Positions 41,039 to 52,468 of a stretch of DNA of 64,000 bases are shown here, in pieces. The number at the start of each line of letters is the position of its first letter. Within the stretch, counting starts at the first letter, position 1. The DNA is from Guyparkeria sp. WRN-7 (GTDB lineage: Bacteria; Pseudomonadota; Gammaproteobacteria; Halothiobacillales; Halothiobacillaceae): the NCBI RefSeq assembly GCF_001641825.1, contig NZ_LRFH01000003.1, positions 186,001 to 250,000 of the forward strand, written 5' to 3'. Under the pieces are notes generated by a model. That model saw nothing but the letters and a program-made list of their open reading frames with translations, did no database searches and was not told where the DNA came from. Both the position numbers and the translations under genes were made by a program.

Positions 41039-41938
41039 TCAGTCGGCCTTCTTGCCGGCCTCGTCGAGCGCGGCCGCCGGGTAAAGCGCATCGCGCACGG
41101 CCTTGGCCTCGGAAAAATAGCCTTCGATCGCCTCGCCATCACCCGTGGCGAGCATGTCGTGCAGTCCGTCCAGCTCGGCGCGGTAGTGGTCGAGCATCAG
41201 CAGGATCTCGTCGCGGTTGTCGAGACAGATGTCGCGCCACATCACCGGGTCGGAACTGGCGATGCGGGTGAAGTCGCGAAAACCGCCGGCGGCGTAGCGG
41301 AACACCTCGTAGCGCTCGGCCAGCCGGGCGAGCGAGGAAACCATGGCGAAGGCAGCGGCATGCGGCAGGTGCGAGGTCGCGGCGAGGACGTGATCGTGGT
41401 GCGCAACGTCGAGCTGTTCGACCCGCGCCCCGGTTGCCGTCCACATCGCCTCGATGCGCGCGACGTCCTCGGCACGGTTTTCCTCGATCGGCGTCAGGAT
41501 CACACGGTGGCCACGGTAGAGGTCCGCCGTCGCCGCCTCGGGGCCACTGCGCTCGCGCCCGGCGATCGGGTGGCCCGGCACGAAGCGCGCCAGCTGATCG
41601 GCCGACAGCTGCGCCCGCGCCCGCTCGACCACGGCACCCTTGACGCTGCCGCCGTCGGTGATCAGGGCGTCGTCCGGCAGGACACCGCCCAGCTCGCCGA
41701 GCACCGCGTCCATCGCCTTGACCGGCGTGGCAAGAAAGACGAGATCCGCGCCCTCGACCGCCTCGGCAATCGAGTCGGCCGGCCGGTCGATCAGGCCGCG
41801 GCGTTCGGCGGCCAGCCGGGTCTCGAGGCGCCGGGCATAGCCGACCACCTCGCCCACCTCGCCGCGCTCGCGCAGGGCAAGCGCCAGCGAGCCACCGATC
41901 AGGCCGGTGCCGATCAGTGCCAGGCGACGGAACATCAT
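41039..41938 (-). CDS. tyrA: Prephenate dehydrogenase
   Basis: This 299-residue enzyme makes 4-hydroxyphenylpyruvate (or acts on arogenate) for tyrosine. The Rossmann motif LALIGTGLIGGSLALAL, TDGGSVKG, and FVPGHPIAGRERSGP are typical, and TSHLPHAAAFAMV holds the catalytic-site histidine region. There is no chorismate mutase or ACT part. Two adjacent ATG codons (41938, 41935) overlap the hisC stop, so translation is coupled. In Pseudomonas tyrA and aroA are fused; here they are separate genes. Confidence 0.93.
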   Translation of the reverse strand: MMFRRLALIGTGLIGGSLALALRERGEVGEVVGYARRLETRLAAERRGLIDRPADSIAEAVEGADLVFLATPVKAMDAVLGELGGVLPDDALITDGGSVKGAVVERARAQLSADQLARFVPGHPIAGRERSGPEAATADLYRGHRVILTPIEENRAEDVARIEAMWTATGARVEQLDVAHHDHVLAATSHLPHAAAFAMVSSLARLAERYEVFRYAAGGFRDFTRIASSDPVMWRDICLDNRDEILLMLDHYRAELDGLHDMLATGDGEAIEGYFSEAKAVRDALYPAAALDEAGKKAD

Positions 41939-43107
41939 GGTGAGGCATCCTCGTCGGAAAGGCGTTCGAGCACCCGCTCGAGCGCCTCGATGGCCCGCGC
42001 GTTCTGCGCCTCGGTGCCGATGGTGATGCGCAGCGCCTGTGACAGACCCCCGCAGGCCTGCATGCCACCGAGCGGGCGCACGATCACGCCCTCGCGCAGC
42101 AGCGCCTCGAAGACGCGGGCCGCGGCGAACGGCGTGATCACGGTGATGAAGTTCGCCCGGCTGGGCACGGTCTGCCAGCCGCGCGCCTCGGCTGCCCTTT
42201 GCCACTGCGCCAGCCCGGTACGGTTCACCGCACGACTCTCGGCAATGAACTTGCCGTCATCGAGGGCCGCCTCGGCGGCGCGCAGGGCGAGCGCGTTGAC
42301 GTTGAACGGGTGGCGGACGCGGTCGAGCAGGCTTGCGATCGCCGGATCGCTCACCGCGAAGCCCACTCGCAGGGCCGCCAGACCGAAGATCTTGGAGAAG
42401 GTCCGCGTCACCACGAGATTCGGGTAGTGCGCCAGCAGCTCGAGGCCGTCGGGGAAGGCCGGGTCGTCGACGTATTCCGTGTAGGCCTCGTCGAGCACCA
42501 CGATCACCTCCGCGGGCACCGCGTCGAGCATGGCGCGCAGCTCGGCGGCCTCGACCCAGGTGCCGGTGGGGTTATTCGGATTGGCCAGAAACAACACCCG
42601 GGTGCGCTCGTCGACCGCCGCGGCCATCGCCTCGAGATCGGCCCCGAAGGGCATCTCGGGATCATCGGCGGGTCGGGCCGGCACCACCTTCGCCTCGGCA
42701 CCGGCCGCCTGGGTGGCGAGCGCGTAGACGGCGAAGGCGTGCTGGGAGAACACCGCGTTGACGCCCGGCTCTAGGTAGGCGCGCGCGACCAGCTCGAGGA
42801 CATCGTTCGAGCCGTTGCCCAGCGTGATCTGCTCGGGCTGCACGTCATAGTGCTCGCCGATGGCCCGCTTGAGGTGGAAACCGCTGCCGTCGGGGTAGAC
42901 GTGCAGGTCGGCGATGCCTTCGTGCAACGCCTCGATCGCGCGCGGAGACGGACCCAGCGGGTTCTCGTTCGATGCGAGCTTGATCACCTCGCTGATGCCG
43001 TACTCGCGGGCGACCTCCTCGGCCGGCTTGCCCGGCACGTAGGGGCTGATCGCCTCGACGCACTCGCGGGCGCGCCCGGCGGCCGGCCCGTTCGGAGCCT
43101 CTGCCAT
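41935..43107 (-). CDS. hisC: Histidinol-phosphate / aromatic aminotransferase HisC-like
   Basis: This 390-residue fold-type I PLP enzyme shows NENPLGPSPRAIEAL, NPNNPTGTW, DEAYTEYVD and the PLP lysine in RTFSKIFGLAALRVGF. The position between pheA and tyrA suggests it also serves aromatic amino-acid transamination, as reported for HisC2-type enzymes. The ATG at 43107 is preferred over the GTG one codon earlier because GGAGG is 6 nt away; it overlaps the pheA stop. Confidence 0.93.
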   Translation of the reverse strand: MAEAPNGPAAGRARECVEAISPYVPGKPAEEVAREYGISEVIKLASNENPLGPSPRAIEALHEGIADLHVYPDGSGFHLKRAIGEHYDVQPEQITLGNGSNDVLELVARAYLEPGVNAVFSQHAFAVYALATQAAGAEAKVVPARPADDPEMPFGADLEAMAAAVDERTRVLFLANPNNPTGTWVEAAELRAMLDAVPAEVIVVLDEAYTEYVDDPAFPDGLELLAHYPNLVVTRTFSKIFGLAALRVGFAVSDPAIASLLDRVRHPFNVNALALRAAEAALDDGKFIAESRAVNRTGLAQWQRAAEARGWQTVPSRANFITVITPFAAARVFEALLREGVIVRPLGGMQACGGLSQALRITIGTEAQNARAIEALERVLERLSDEDASP

Positions 43108-44249
43108 CACTCGCCTCCCGGGTGGCCGATCACCGGCACCGGGTAGGAACCCAGCACTCGCAACTGGCCACAGTGCGGACGCAGTTGCTCGAGCGCCGCG
43201 GCGACCTTGGGGTCGTCGCGGTGGCCGGCGATGTCGATGAAGAACACGTAGTCCCAGACCCGGTCGCGCGCCGGGCGCGACTCGATCCGCATCACGTCGA
43301 TGCCCGCCTCCGACAGCGGCACCAGCAGCCGTGACAGCGCGCCCGGCTCGTTGGTCACCGAGAGCAGCAACGCGGTCTTGTCATTGCCCGAAGCGGCGAT
43401 CGGCTCGCGGCCGAGCACGGCGAAGCGGGTGGTGTTCTGGACGTTGTCCTGGATGTTCGACGCCCGCACCACCAGGCCGTGACGCTCGGCGGCGAAGGCC
43501 GGCCCCACGGCGAAGACCTCGGGGTCGCGCGCTGCCTGCTGCGCCGCGGCACTGTTGCTGGCGACGGCCATTCGTTCGACACCGGGGAAGTGCGCATCCA
43601 GCCATTCGCGGCACTGCGCGAGCGACTGGGCGTGCGACACGATCACGCGCGGCGTGTCTGCCGCCTCCGGGTGCGCCATCAGCTGCTGGTCGATCCGCAG
43701 CGCGACTTCACCGCAGAGCAGCAGGTCGCTGCCGGCGAGCGAATCGAGCGTCACCGAGACACTGCCCTCGGTCGAGTTCTCCAGCGGCACCACGCCGTAG
43801 TCGACGCTGCCGGCGGCAACCGCGCGGAACACCTCCGGGATGCCCGGCTCGAACCGCAGCTGTCCGCCGTGGCCGAAGGCCTCGACCGCGGCCAGCTCGG
43901 AGAACGTCCCTGACGGGCCGAGAGTAGCGATCGCCAGCGGCCGCTCGTGGGCGAGACAGGCCGACATGATCTCGCGGAACAGCCAGGCAACGGTGTCGTC
44001 GTCCAGCGGGCCGGGGTTGAGTTCGCGGATGCGCGACAGCACCTGCGCCTCGCGCTCCGGCCGGTAGAAGGACTGCCCGGGCCGATGGTCGGGGTCGCGC
44101 TCCTTAATCAACGCGACCTGCTCGGCCAGGCGCGCACGCTGGCTGAGCAGGTCGAGTATCTGCCGATCGATCGAGTCGATCAGCCCGCGGACCTCGTCCA
44201 GGCTCTCGGGCAGTGCCGCCTTCGCGGCGTTGGCATCAGTGCCGCCCAT
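43107..44249 (-). CDS. pheA: Bifunctional chorismate mutase/prephenate dehydratase (P-protein)
   Basis: This 380-residue protein joins an AroQ chorismate mutase (residues about 12-100, DEVRGLIDSIDRQILDLLSQRARLA), a prephenate dehydratase domain (LGPSGTFSELAAVEAFG, GVVPLENSTEGSV, NTTRFAVLG) and a C-terminal ACT domain (LLLSVTNEPGALSRLL, with the ESRP phenylalanine-binding motif). It makes phenylpyruvate and is expected to be inhibited by phenylalanine. It lies between serA and hisC. Confidence 0.96.
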   Translation of the reverse strand: MGGTDANAAKAALPESLDEVRGLIDSIDRQILDLLSQRARLAEQVALIKERDPDHRPGQSFYRPEREAQVLSRIRELNPGPLDDDTVAWLFREIMSACLAHERPLAIATLGPSGTFSELAAVEAFGHGGQLRFEPGIPEVFRAVAAGSVDYGVVPLENSTEGSVSVTLDSLAGSDLLLCGEVALRIDQQLMAHPEAADTPRVIVSHAQSLAQCREWLDAHFPGVERMAVASNSAAAQQAARDPEVFAVGPAFAAERHGLVVRASNIQDNVQNTTRFAVLGREPIAASGNDKTALLLSVTNEPGALSRLLVPLSEAGIDVMRIESRPARDRVWDYVFFIDIAGHRDDPKVAAALEQLRPHCGQLRVLGSYPVPVIGHPGGE

Positions 44250-44264
44250 GGCCTCGAACGATGA

Positions 44265-45428
44265 TCAGAGCAGACGCAGGCGCAAAACGCCGTCGATCGC
44301 CGCGAGCTCGTCGCGGGTCTCGGCCGGCACTTCGCGGTCGACGTCCAGCAGCGTGTAGGCGACCTGGTCGCGCGACTCGTTGACCAGGTGCTCGATGTTC
44401 ACGCCGGCCTTGCCGAGGATGTGCGAGATCTGGCCGACCATGTCCGGACGGTTGAGGTTGGCGATCGCGATGCGCTGCGCACCGGAACGGGCCATCTGGA
44501 CGTGCGGCATGTTCACCGAGTTCTTGATGTTGCCGTTCTCGATGTAGTCGCGCACCTGGTCGGCGACCATGATCGCGCAGTTGTCCTCGGCCTCGTCGGT
44601 GGACGCACCCAGGTGCGGCAGGGTCAGGCACTTCGGATGGTTCTTGGTCGCGTTGCTCGGGAAGTCGCAGACGTAGGACAGCGCCTTGCCGTTGTCGAGC
44701 GCATCGATCATGTCCTGCTCGTTGACGATGCCGTCACGGGCGAAGTTGAGGACCACGCAGTTGTCCTTCATGAACGCCAGACGCTCGGCGTTGATCAGGT
44801 CCTTGGTCTGCTCCATCAGCGGCACGTGCAGGGAAACGAAGTCGGCCTTGGCCAGCACTTCGTCGACGCTGCCCGCCTGGTGGACGTCCGGGGACAGCTC
44901 CCAGGCGCGCTCGACGCTGATGCCCGGGTCGAAGCCGATCACGCGCATGCCGAGCGCCTTGGCCGAGTTGGCCACGCGCACGCCGATCGCGCCCAGGCCG
45001 ATGATGCCCAGGGTGCGGCCCGGCAGCTCGAAGCCCTTGAAGTTCTTCTTGCCGGCTTCCGTCGCCTTGTGGATCTCCTCGTCGGAGCCCTCGAGATTAC
45101 GGGCGAAGTCCCAGGCCGGGCCGATGTTGCGGATCGACATCAGCATGCCGGCGATGACCAGCTCCTTGACCGCGTTGGCGTTTGCGCCCGGGGCGTTGAA
45201 GACCACCACACCCTTGTCGGTCATGCGGTCGACCGGGACGTTGTTCACGCCGGCGCCGGCACGGCCGATGGCCAGCAGCGACTCCGGCAGGTCCATGTCG
45301 TGCATCTTGGCCGAGCGGACCAGGATGGCATCGGCGTCGTTCAGCTCGGCGCCGATGTCGTACTGGTCGTTCGGCAGGCGCTCGAGGCCCTTGTTGGAGA
45401 TGGCATTGAGAGTGTGAATCTTGTACAT
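44265..45428 (-). CDS. serA: D-3-phosphoglycerate dehydrogenase, short form with one ACT domain
   Basis: This 387-residue enzyme starts serine synthesis from 3-phosphoglycerate. It shows the NAD-binding GRTLGIIGLGAIGVRVANSA, the catalytic Arg region AIGRAGAGVNNVPVD, LPHLGASTDEAEDN with the catalytic His, and a C-terminal ACT domain (NRPDMVGQISHILGKAGVNIEHL). The intervening ASB domain of long SerA is absent. It sits between serC and pheA, so both serine enzymes and the aromatic genes are in one cluster. AAGGAA precedes the ATG at 45428. Confidence 0.94.
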   Translation of the reverse strand: MYKIHTLNAISNKGLERLPNDQYDIGAELNDADAILVRSAKMHDMDLPESLLAIGRAGAGVNNVPVDRMTDKGVVVFNAPGANANAVKELVIAGMLMSIRNIGPAWDFARNLEGSDEEIHKATEAGKKNFKGFELPGRTLGIIGLGAIGVRVANSAKALGMRVIGFDPGISVERAWELSPDVHQAGSVDEVLAKADFVSLHVPLMEQTKDLINAERLAFMKDNCVVLNFARDGIVNEQDMIDALDNGKALSYVCDFPSNATKNHPKCLTLPHLGASTDEAEDNCAIMVADQVRDYIENGNIKNSVNMPHVQMARSGAQRIAIANLNRPDMVGQISHILGKAGVNIEHLVNESRDQVAYTLLDVDREVPAETRDELAAIDGVLRLRLL

Positions 45429-45474
45429 GACGGATTCCTTGAAAACGGGTGTCTTGCGGTCAGGCGAGCGGGGC

Positions 45475-46557
45475 TCAGCCGTGACGCTTGGCAAAGTCGT
45501 TCATGAAGTGGATCAGCGCGTCGACGCCGGCTTCCGGCATCGCGTTGTAGATGCTCGCGCGCATGCCGCCGACCGAACGGTGACCGTTGAGCGTGACCAG
45601 ACCCTGGCGACCGGCCTCGTCGAGGAAGGTCTTGTCCAGCGAATCGTCGGCGAGCATGAACGGCACGTTCATCCACGAGCGGTAGGCCGGCTCGACCGGG
45701 TTGCGGTAGAAGTCGTTGCCGTCGATAGCGGCGTAGAGCTTCTCGGCCTTGCGCTGGTTGATCTTGCCCATCTCCTCGAGACCGCCCTTGGCGAGCAGGT
45801 GCTCGAACACCAGACCGGCCATGTACCAGGCGTAGGTCGGCGGCGTGTTGAACATGGAGTCGGCCTCGGCCTGGGTGGCCCAGTCGATCATCGCCGGGGT
45901 GTTCTCGCGCGCCTTGCCCAGCAGGTCCTCGCGGACGATGACGATGGTCAGGCCGGCCGGACCGATGTTCTTCTGCGCACCGGCGTATATGACGCCGAAC
46001 TTGGAGACGTCGATCGGGCGCGACAGGATGGTCGAGGACATGTCCGCGACCAGCGGCACGTCACCGGTATCCGGGATGTAGGGGAACTCGACGCCGGCGA
46101 TGGTCTCGTTCGGCGTGTAGTGCACGTAGTCGGCATCCGGGGAGAACTGGATCTCGCCCTCGGCCGGCAGCGTGGTGAAGTTGTCTGGCTTGGTGTCGGC
46201 GACGACGTTGACGTCGACGAAACGCTTGGCTTCCTTGATCGCCTTGACAGACCAGTGACCGGTGTTGAGGTAGTCGGCCTTGCCCGAACCGTTGCCCAGG
46301 TTCAGCGGGATCGCGCCGAACTGGGTCGAGGCGCCGCCCTGCAGGAACAGCACCTTGTAGTTGTCCGGGATGTTCATCAGCTTGCGCAGGTTGGCTTCGG
46401 CCTGCTCGGCGATGCCGACGAAATGCTTGCCGCGATGGCTCATTTCCATGACCGACATGCCGGTCCCCTGGTAATCGACCATCTCGTCCCGTGCGCGGGT
46501 GAGAACCTCGGTGGGCAACATCGCCGGACCGGCGCTGAAGTTGTAAACGCGAGCCAT
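45475..46557 (-). CDS. serC: Phosphoserine aminotransferase
   Basis: This 360-residue PLP enzyme converts 3-phosphohydroxypyruvate to phosphoserine. [42 protein letters not shown] and the PLP lysine in [14 protein letters not shown] are diagnostic. AGGAG precedes the ATG at 46557. It follows gyrA after a terminator, the gammaproteobacterial gyrA-serC order. Confidence 0.97.
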   Translation of the reverse strand: MARVYNFSAGPAMLPTEVLTRARDEMVDYQGTGMSVMEMSHRGKHFVGIAEQAEANLRKLMNIPDNYKVLFLQGGASTQFGAIPLNLGNGSGKADYLNTGHWSVKAIKEAKRFVDVNVVADTKPDNFTTLPAEGEIQFSPDADYVHYTPNETIAGVEFPYIPDTGDVPLVADMSSTILSRPIDVSKFGVIYAGAQKNIGPAGLTIVIVREDLLGKARENTPAMIDWATQAEADSMFNTPPTYAWYMAGLVFEHLLAKGGLEEMGKINQRKAEKLYAAIDGNDFYRNPVEPAYRSWMNVPFMLADDSLDKTFLDEAGRQGLVTLNGHRSVGGMRASIYNAMPEAGVDALIHFMNDFAKRHG

Positions 46558-46623
46558 GACTACTCCTGAACAGAAACGGAAAACAAGCGACCGGGCGATG
46601 TCTCGCCCGGCCATTAATTCAGT

Positions 46624-46650
46624 CGAAAACAGCCCGCTATGGGCGGGCTG
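46624..46650 (-). terminator. Intrinsic terminator of gyrA
   Basis: On the - strand CAGCCCGC, a 5-nt loop and GCGGGCTG are followed by TTTTCG. It lies between gyrA and serC, so the serC cluster needs its own promoter or read-through. Confidence 0.8.
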
Positions 46651-46683
46651 ATTGGGGTGGCGTTTCCCTCGCCACGGCGGGGA

Positions 46684-49263
<2,580 letters not shown>

Positions 49264-49264
49264 T

Positions 49265-49293
49265 CGAGTGTCCTGGTACCCACGAGTGTCCTG
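49265..49293 (-). repeat. 18-bp tandem duplication in the gyrA leader carrying the ribosome-binding site
   Basis: CAGGACACTCG occurs at 49293-49283 and again at 49275-49265 on the - strand, an 18-bp period. The downstream copy supplies the AGGA Shine-Dalgarno of gyrA, so the upstream copy is a second, displaced one. Translated in frame it gives [10 protein letters not shown] before the start Met. Confidence 0.7.
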
Positions 49294-49416
49294 ATCGATC
49301 GGCGCCATCGCGTCAGGCGGGCGGCCGCGTCGCCGCGAAACCGCCCGCCGACAGGGGCGCCGATTAACCGGAGCATGTTATCACAGAGGCCCTGCCCGGG
49401 CGCGGGTCGGGCCGGC

Positions 49417-50451
49417 TCAGTCGAACAGCCGCGCGATGCCGCCTCGGTCGGGGCGGCGCACCACCCCGGCCTCGGTGACCAGCGCGTCGATCAGCGATGC
49501 CGGCGTGACGTCGAAGGCCGGGTTCTCGACCGGGGCATCCGCCGGGGCCACCGGCCGTCCGCCGAGACTGCGCACCTCGTCGGCCGGACGCTGCTCGATC
49601 TCGATCGAGCGCCCGTCGGCGCAGTCGCGATCGATGGTCGACCGGGGCGCGACCACCATGAACTTCACTCCATGGTGTCGCGCCAGCACCGCCAGCGAGT
49701 AGGTGCCGATCTTGTTCGCCGTGTCACCGTTGGCCGCGATGCGATCGGCGCCGACGATCACCCAGCCCACGCGACCGGTCGCGAGGATACTCGCCGCGGC
49801 GCCGTCGCAGATCAGGCGGTAGGGGATGCCCTCCCGGGAAAGCTCCCAGGCGGTCAGGCGCGCGCCCTGCAGCCAGGGGCGCGTCTCGTCGACATAGACA
49901 CCCTCGAGACGGCCGGCAGACCAGGCATCGCGCACCACGCCTAGCGCCGTCCCCTGCCCCGCCGTCGCCAGTGCGCCGGTATTGCAATGCGTCAGCACCC
50001 AACGACCCGGCTCGATCAGTGCCGCACCGTGCTGCCCCATGGCGAGGTTCGACTCGACATCTTCCCGCTCGATCTCGGCGGCTTCGTCGGCCAGCCGCTG
50101 CAGGCGTGTCTCGCTGTCGAGACCCGCTGCGGCGGCGAGGCAGGCGGCCATTCGATCGAGTGCCCAGACAAGATTCACCGCCGTAGGACGGGCGGCCGCC
50201 AGCTCGTCGTAGACCGACCGGAGATCGTCGGGGGACAACGCCCCGCCGCGATCATGGGCGCGCCGCGCCCCGAGCAGATAGCCATAGGCGGCAGCCACAC
50301 CGATGGCCGGTGCACCACGCACGGCCATGTCACGTATCACTTTCGCCACGCACGTTGCGCACGAGCAACACAGCCACTCCTCGACATGCGGCAGCTGCCG
50401 CTGATCGAGAACCCACAGCTCGTTTTTCTTGAATATCAGTGCTTTAACCAA
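49417..50451 (-). CDS. mtnA: S-methyl-5-thioribose-1-phosphate isomerase
   Basis: This 344-residue protein is an eIF2B-like isomerase of the methionine salvage pathway. The catalytic Cys156 (LTHCNTGALAT) and Asp236 (VGADRIAANGDTANKIGTY) are present, with VRGAPAIGVAAAYG. An unusual Cys cluster (Cys28, 29, 31, 34; CCSCATC) sits just before the IRDM helix where relatives have none. The start is a TTG at 50451 with no good Shine-Dalgarno; no better start codon is available upstream of LDQRQLP. No other salvage gene is in the window. It is on the gyrA strand, upstream of it. Confidence 0.9.
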   Translation of the reverse strand: MVKALIFKKNELWVLDQRQLPHVEEWLCCSCATCVAKVIRDMAVRGAPAIGVAAAYGYLLGARRAHDRGGALSPDDLRSVYDELAAARPTAVNLVWALDRMAACLAAAAGLDSETRLQRLADEAAEIEREDVESNLAMGQHGAALIEPGRWVLTHCNTGALATAGQGTALGVVRDAWSAGRLEGVYVDETRPWLQGARLTAWELSREGIPYRLICDGAAASILATGRVGWVIVGADRIAANGDTANKIGTYSLAVLARHHGVKFMVVAPRSTIDRDCADGRSIEIEQRPADEVRSLGGRPVAPADAPVENPAFDVTPASLIDALVTEAGVVRRPDRGGIARLFD

Positions 50452-50567
50452 TCCCCAACCCCGGAATGAAACTAATTGAACCGACTTCGATCACAGCCCC
50501 CGCCCGGGCACTGGCGACCCAGTGAACCGGTTTTCAGCCCGGCCAACGGAGCGGAATACGGCTATTT

Positions 50568-50597
50568 TTGCACTTTGGCGGAATGGACGACTACTAT
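50568..50597 (+). promoter_or_regulatory. Candidate promoter of the OmpA-like gene
   Basis: TTGCAC (50568-50573) and TACTAT (50592-50597) are separated by 18 bp, 100 bp before the start. The 245-bp gap to mtnA holds nothing else clear. Confidence 0.4.
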
Positions 50598-50696
50598 TTC
50601 CGTCAGATTCAACCGTTGCCGGAATTGAATCAGGGCTTTCCCAGCAACAGCCAAAAAGTCATCTCTGACCTCAAAAGAAACAAGGAGATTTCACAG

Positions 50697-51314
50697 ATGA
50701 AGAAAATGACCGTGATCGCTGCCTCCATCGCAGCCACGTTTGCCTTCTCTGGCCAGGCCTTCGCCGGGGGTCAGTCCCCCTACGTGTTCAACAGCAGCGG
50801 CGACCCGGTCAAGACCGGCCACGGCCCCTGCCTGTACAACGCCCACGGCGACCTGAACAGCGAGACCGCCATCGAGGAGTGCAACCCGGAGCTGGTGCAG
50901 AAGGAAGAAGCCAAGCCGGCGCCGAAGCCGCTGGTCGAGCCGCCCCCGGAGCCGCAGATGAAGACCGTCACCCTCGAGGCGGACACCTACTTCGACTTCG
51001 ACAAGTCGTTCCTGCGTCCGGAAGGCAAGGAAACCCTCGACGCGCTGGTGCGCGACATGGGCGACCTGAACTCGGTAGCCGAGATCACCGCGGTCGGCCA
51101 CACCGACAGCATCGGCACCGACGAGTACAACCAGGGCCTCTCCGAGCGCCGCGCCGCTTCGGTCCGCGAGTACCTGGTCGACCAGGGCGTTCCGGCAGAC
51201 CGGATCGAGACCATGGGCATGGGCGAGTCCCAGCCGGTCGCGACCAACGAGACGCCGGAAGGCCGTCAGCAGAACCGTCGCGTCGAGGTGACCATCAAGG
51301 GCACCGATCAGTAA
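50697..51314 (+). CDS. OmpA-family peptidoglycan-binding outer-membrane protein
   Basis: This 205-residue protein has a signal peptide cut after GQAFA, an N-terminal segment with one Cys pair (GHGPCLYNAHG ... IEECNPEL), a proline-rich linker (KPAPKPLVEPPPEPQ) and a C-terminal OmpA_C domain (TYFDFDKSFLRPEGKETLD, VGHTDSIGTDEYNQGLSERRA, GMGESQPVATNETPEGRQQNRRVEV). It has no N-terminal beta-barrel, so it is a periplasmic or lipid-free linker to peptidoglycan. AAGGAG is 9 nt before the ATG. It has its own promoter and terminator and is probably abundant. Confidence 0.92.
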   Translation: MKKMTVIAASIAATFAFSGQAFAGGQSPYVFNSSGDPVKTGHGPCLYNAHGDLNSETAIEECNPELVQKEEAKPAPKPLVEPPPEPQMKTVTLEADTYFDFDKSFLRPEGKETLDALVRDMGDLNSVAEITAVGHTDSIGTDEYNQGLSERRAASVREYLVDQGVPADRIETMGMGESQPVATNETPEGRQQNRRVEVTIKGTDQ

Positions 51315-51341
51315 TCACTGATCAAAACGACCGACAGAACG

Positions 51342-51371
51342 AAAAACACCGCCTTCGGGCGGTGTTTTTGT
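51342..51371 (+). terminator. Intrinsic terminator of the OmpA-like gene
   Basis: AAACACCGCC (51344-51353), tetraloop TTCG and GGCGGTGTTT (51358-51367) are followed by TTG-TTTG. A-rich and T-rich flanks make it potentially bidirectional. Confidence 0.92.
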
Positions 51372-51482
51372 TTGTGCGCGACATAAATCGAAAAGCGTGA
51401 ACCGGTATCAAGACGATTCCCGGCCTACACTCCACTCGATTCCGAAAAACGACATCCGCAACTCGCAACAGGAGTGAACAAC

Positions 51483-52304
51483 ATGGAAGCGAGCTTTTTC
51501 TCCATTTACGTACTGCCGTGGATCATCAAGATCATCTTCGCCGCCGCCATCGCCGTGGGCGGCTGGTATATCGCCAAGCTCGCCACCCCCTGGCTGACCC
51601 GACTGCTGCAGCGCACCGGCCTCGACAACATGCTGGTGGGCTTCACGGTCGCGATCGCCCGGGCGGCCTTCCTGCTGTTCGTCGCCATCGCCGCGCTGTC
51701 GAAACTCGGGCTGGACACGACCTCGCTGGTCGCCCTGGTTGCCGGCGCCGGCCTTGCCATCGGCCTGGCGCTCAAGGACTCGCTCAACAACTTCGCGGCC
51801 GGCGTGATGATCCTGACTTTCCGCCCCTTCCGCAGCGGCGACTTCATCATCACCGGCGGACTGATGGGCACGGTGAACGAGATCGGCATCTTCCACACCC
51901 GGATGAACACGCCTGACAATGTCGAGATGATCGTGCCCAACGGCAATCTCTACAGCGCAGCGATCACCAACTACAGCGTGCGCGATACCCGCCGCCTGGA
52001 ACTTGCGATCGGCATCGACTACGCCGACGACATCGCCAAGGCCAAAGAGCTGGTCATGCAGGTGTTCGAGAAGGACGACCGCGTGCTCAAGGACCCGGCC
52101 CCGGTAATCCTGGTCAACCAGTTCGGCGCCTCCAGCGTCGATCTGCTGATCCGCCCCTGGGTCCGCTCGGCCGACATGCCGACGATCAAGTCCGACCTGC
52201 AGCAGCAGATCAAGGAGACGTTCGACGCCAACGGCATCACCATCCCCTTCCCGCAGATGGTGATCACCTCGGCCGCGACCGACGAGAAAACGCCGAAGAC
52301 CTGA
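51483..52304 (+). CDS. Small-conductance mechanosensitive channel, MscS family
   Basis: This 273-residue protein has three N-terminal TM segments, TM3 with the glycine/alanine-rich pore helix (SLVALVAGAGLAIGLALKDSLNNFAAGVMIL) and a C-terminal MscS beta/alpha domain (FRPFRSGDFIITGGLMGTV, IVPNGNLYSAAITNYS, IPFPQM). It releases solutes on hypo-osmotic shock. The ATG at 51483 has AGGAG 8 nt upstream. It is monocistronic with its own terminator. Confidence 0.95.
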   Translation: MEASFFSIYVLPWIIKIIFAAAIAVGGWYIAKLATPWLTRLLQRTGLDNMLVGFTVAIARAAFLLFVAIAALSKLGLDTTSLVALVAGAGLAIGLALKDSLNNFAAGVMILTFRPFRSGDFIITGGLMGTVNEIGIFHTRMNTPDNVEMIVPNGNLYSAAITNYSVRDTRRLELAIGIDYADDIAKAKELVMQVFEKDDRVLKDPAPVILVNQFGASSVDLLIRPWVRSADMPTIKSDLQQQIKETFDANGITIPFPQMVITSAATDEKTPKT

Positions 52305-52331
52305 CTAACCGGCAACCCCGAACGCACGAAG

Positions 52332-52357
52332 AAAGCCCCGCAAAGCGGGGCTTTTTA
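52332..52357 (+). terminator. Intrinsic terminator of the mscS-like gene
   Basis: AGCCCCGC (52334-52341), loop AAA and GCGGGGCT (52345-52352) are followed by TTTT(A). Confidence 0.9.
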
Positions 52358-52468
52358 GTAGGTGTCGGAGCATCTGTTCCCCGCAACTGACAAGCGGTTT
52401 ATCGACCACGAGCAAAAAAGGCCATTGCAACGTCTACGCTGGGACAGACGCCCATGCCGGGAGCCCGA

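Noticed and set aside
49264-49308. Upstream ATG adding 15 residues to GyrA
   Set aside because: The added residues come from an 18-bp tandem duplication and are absent from the family; the downstream ATG has its own Shine-Dalgarno sequence.
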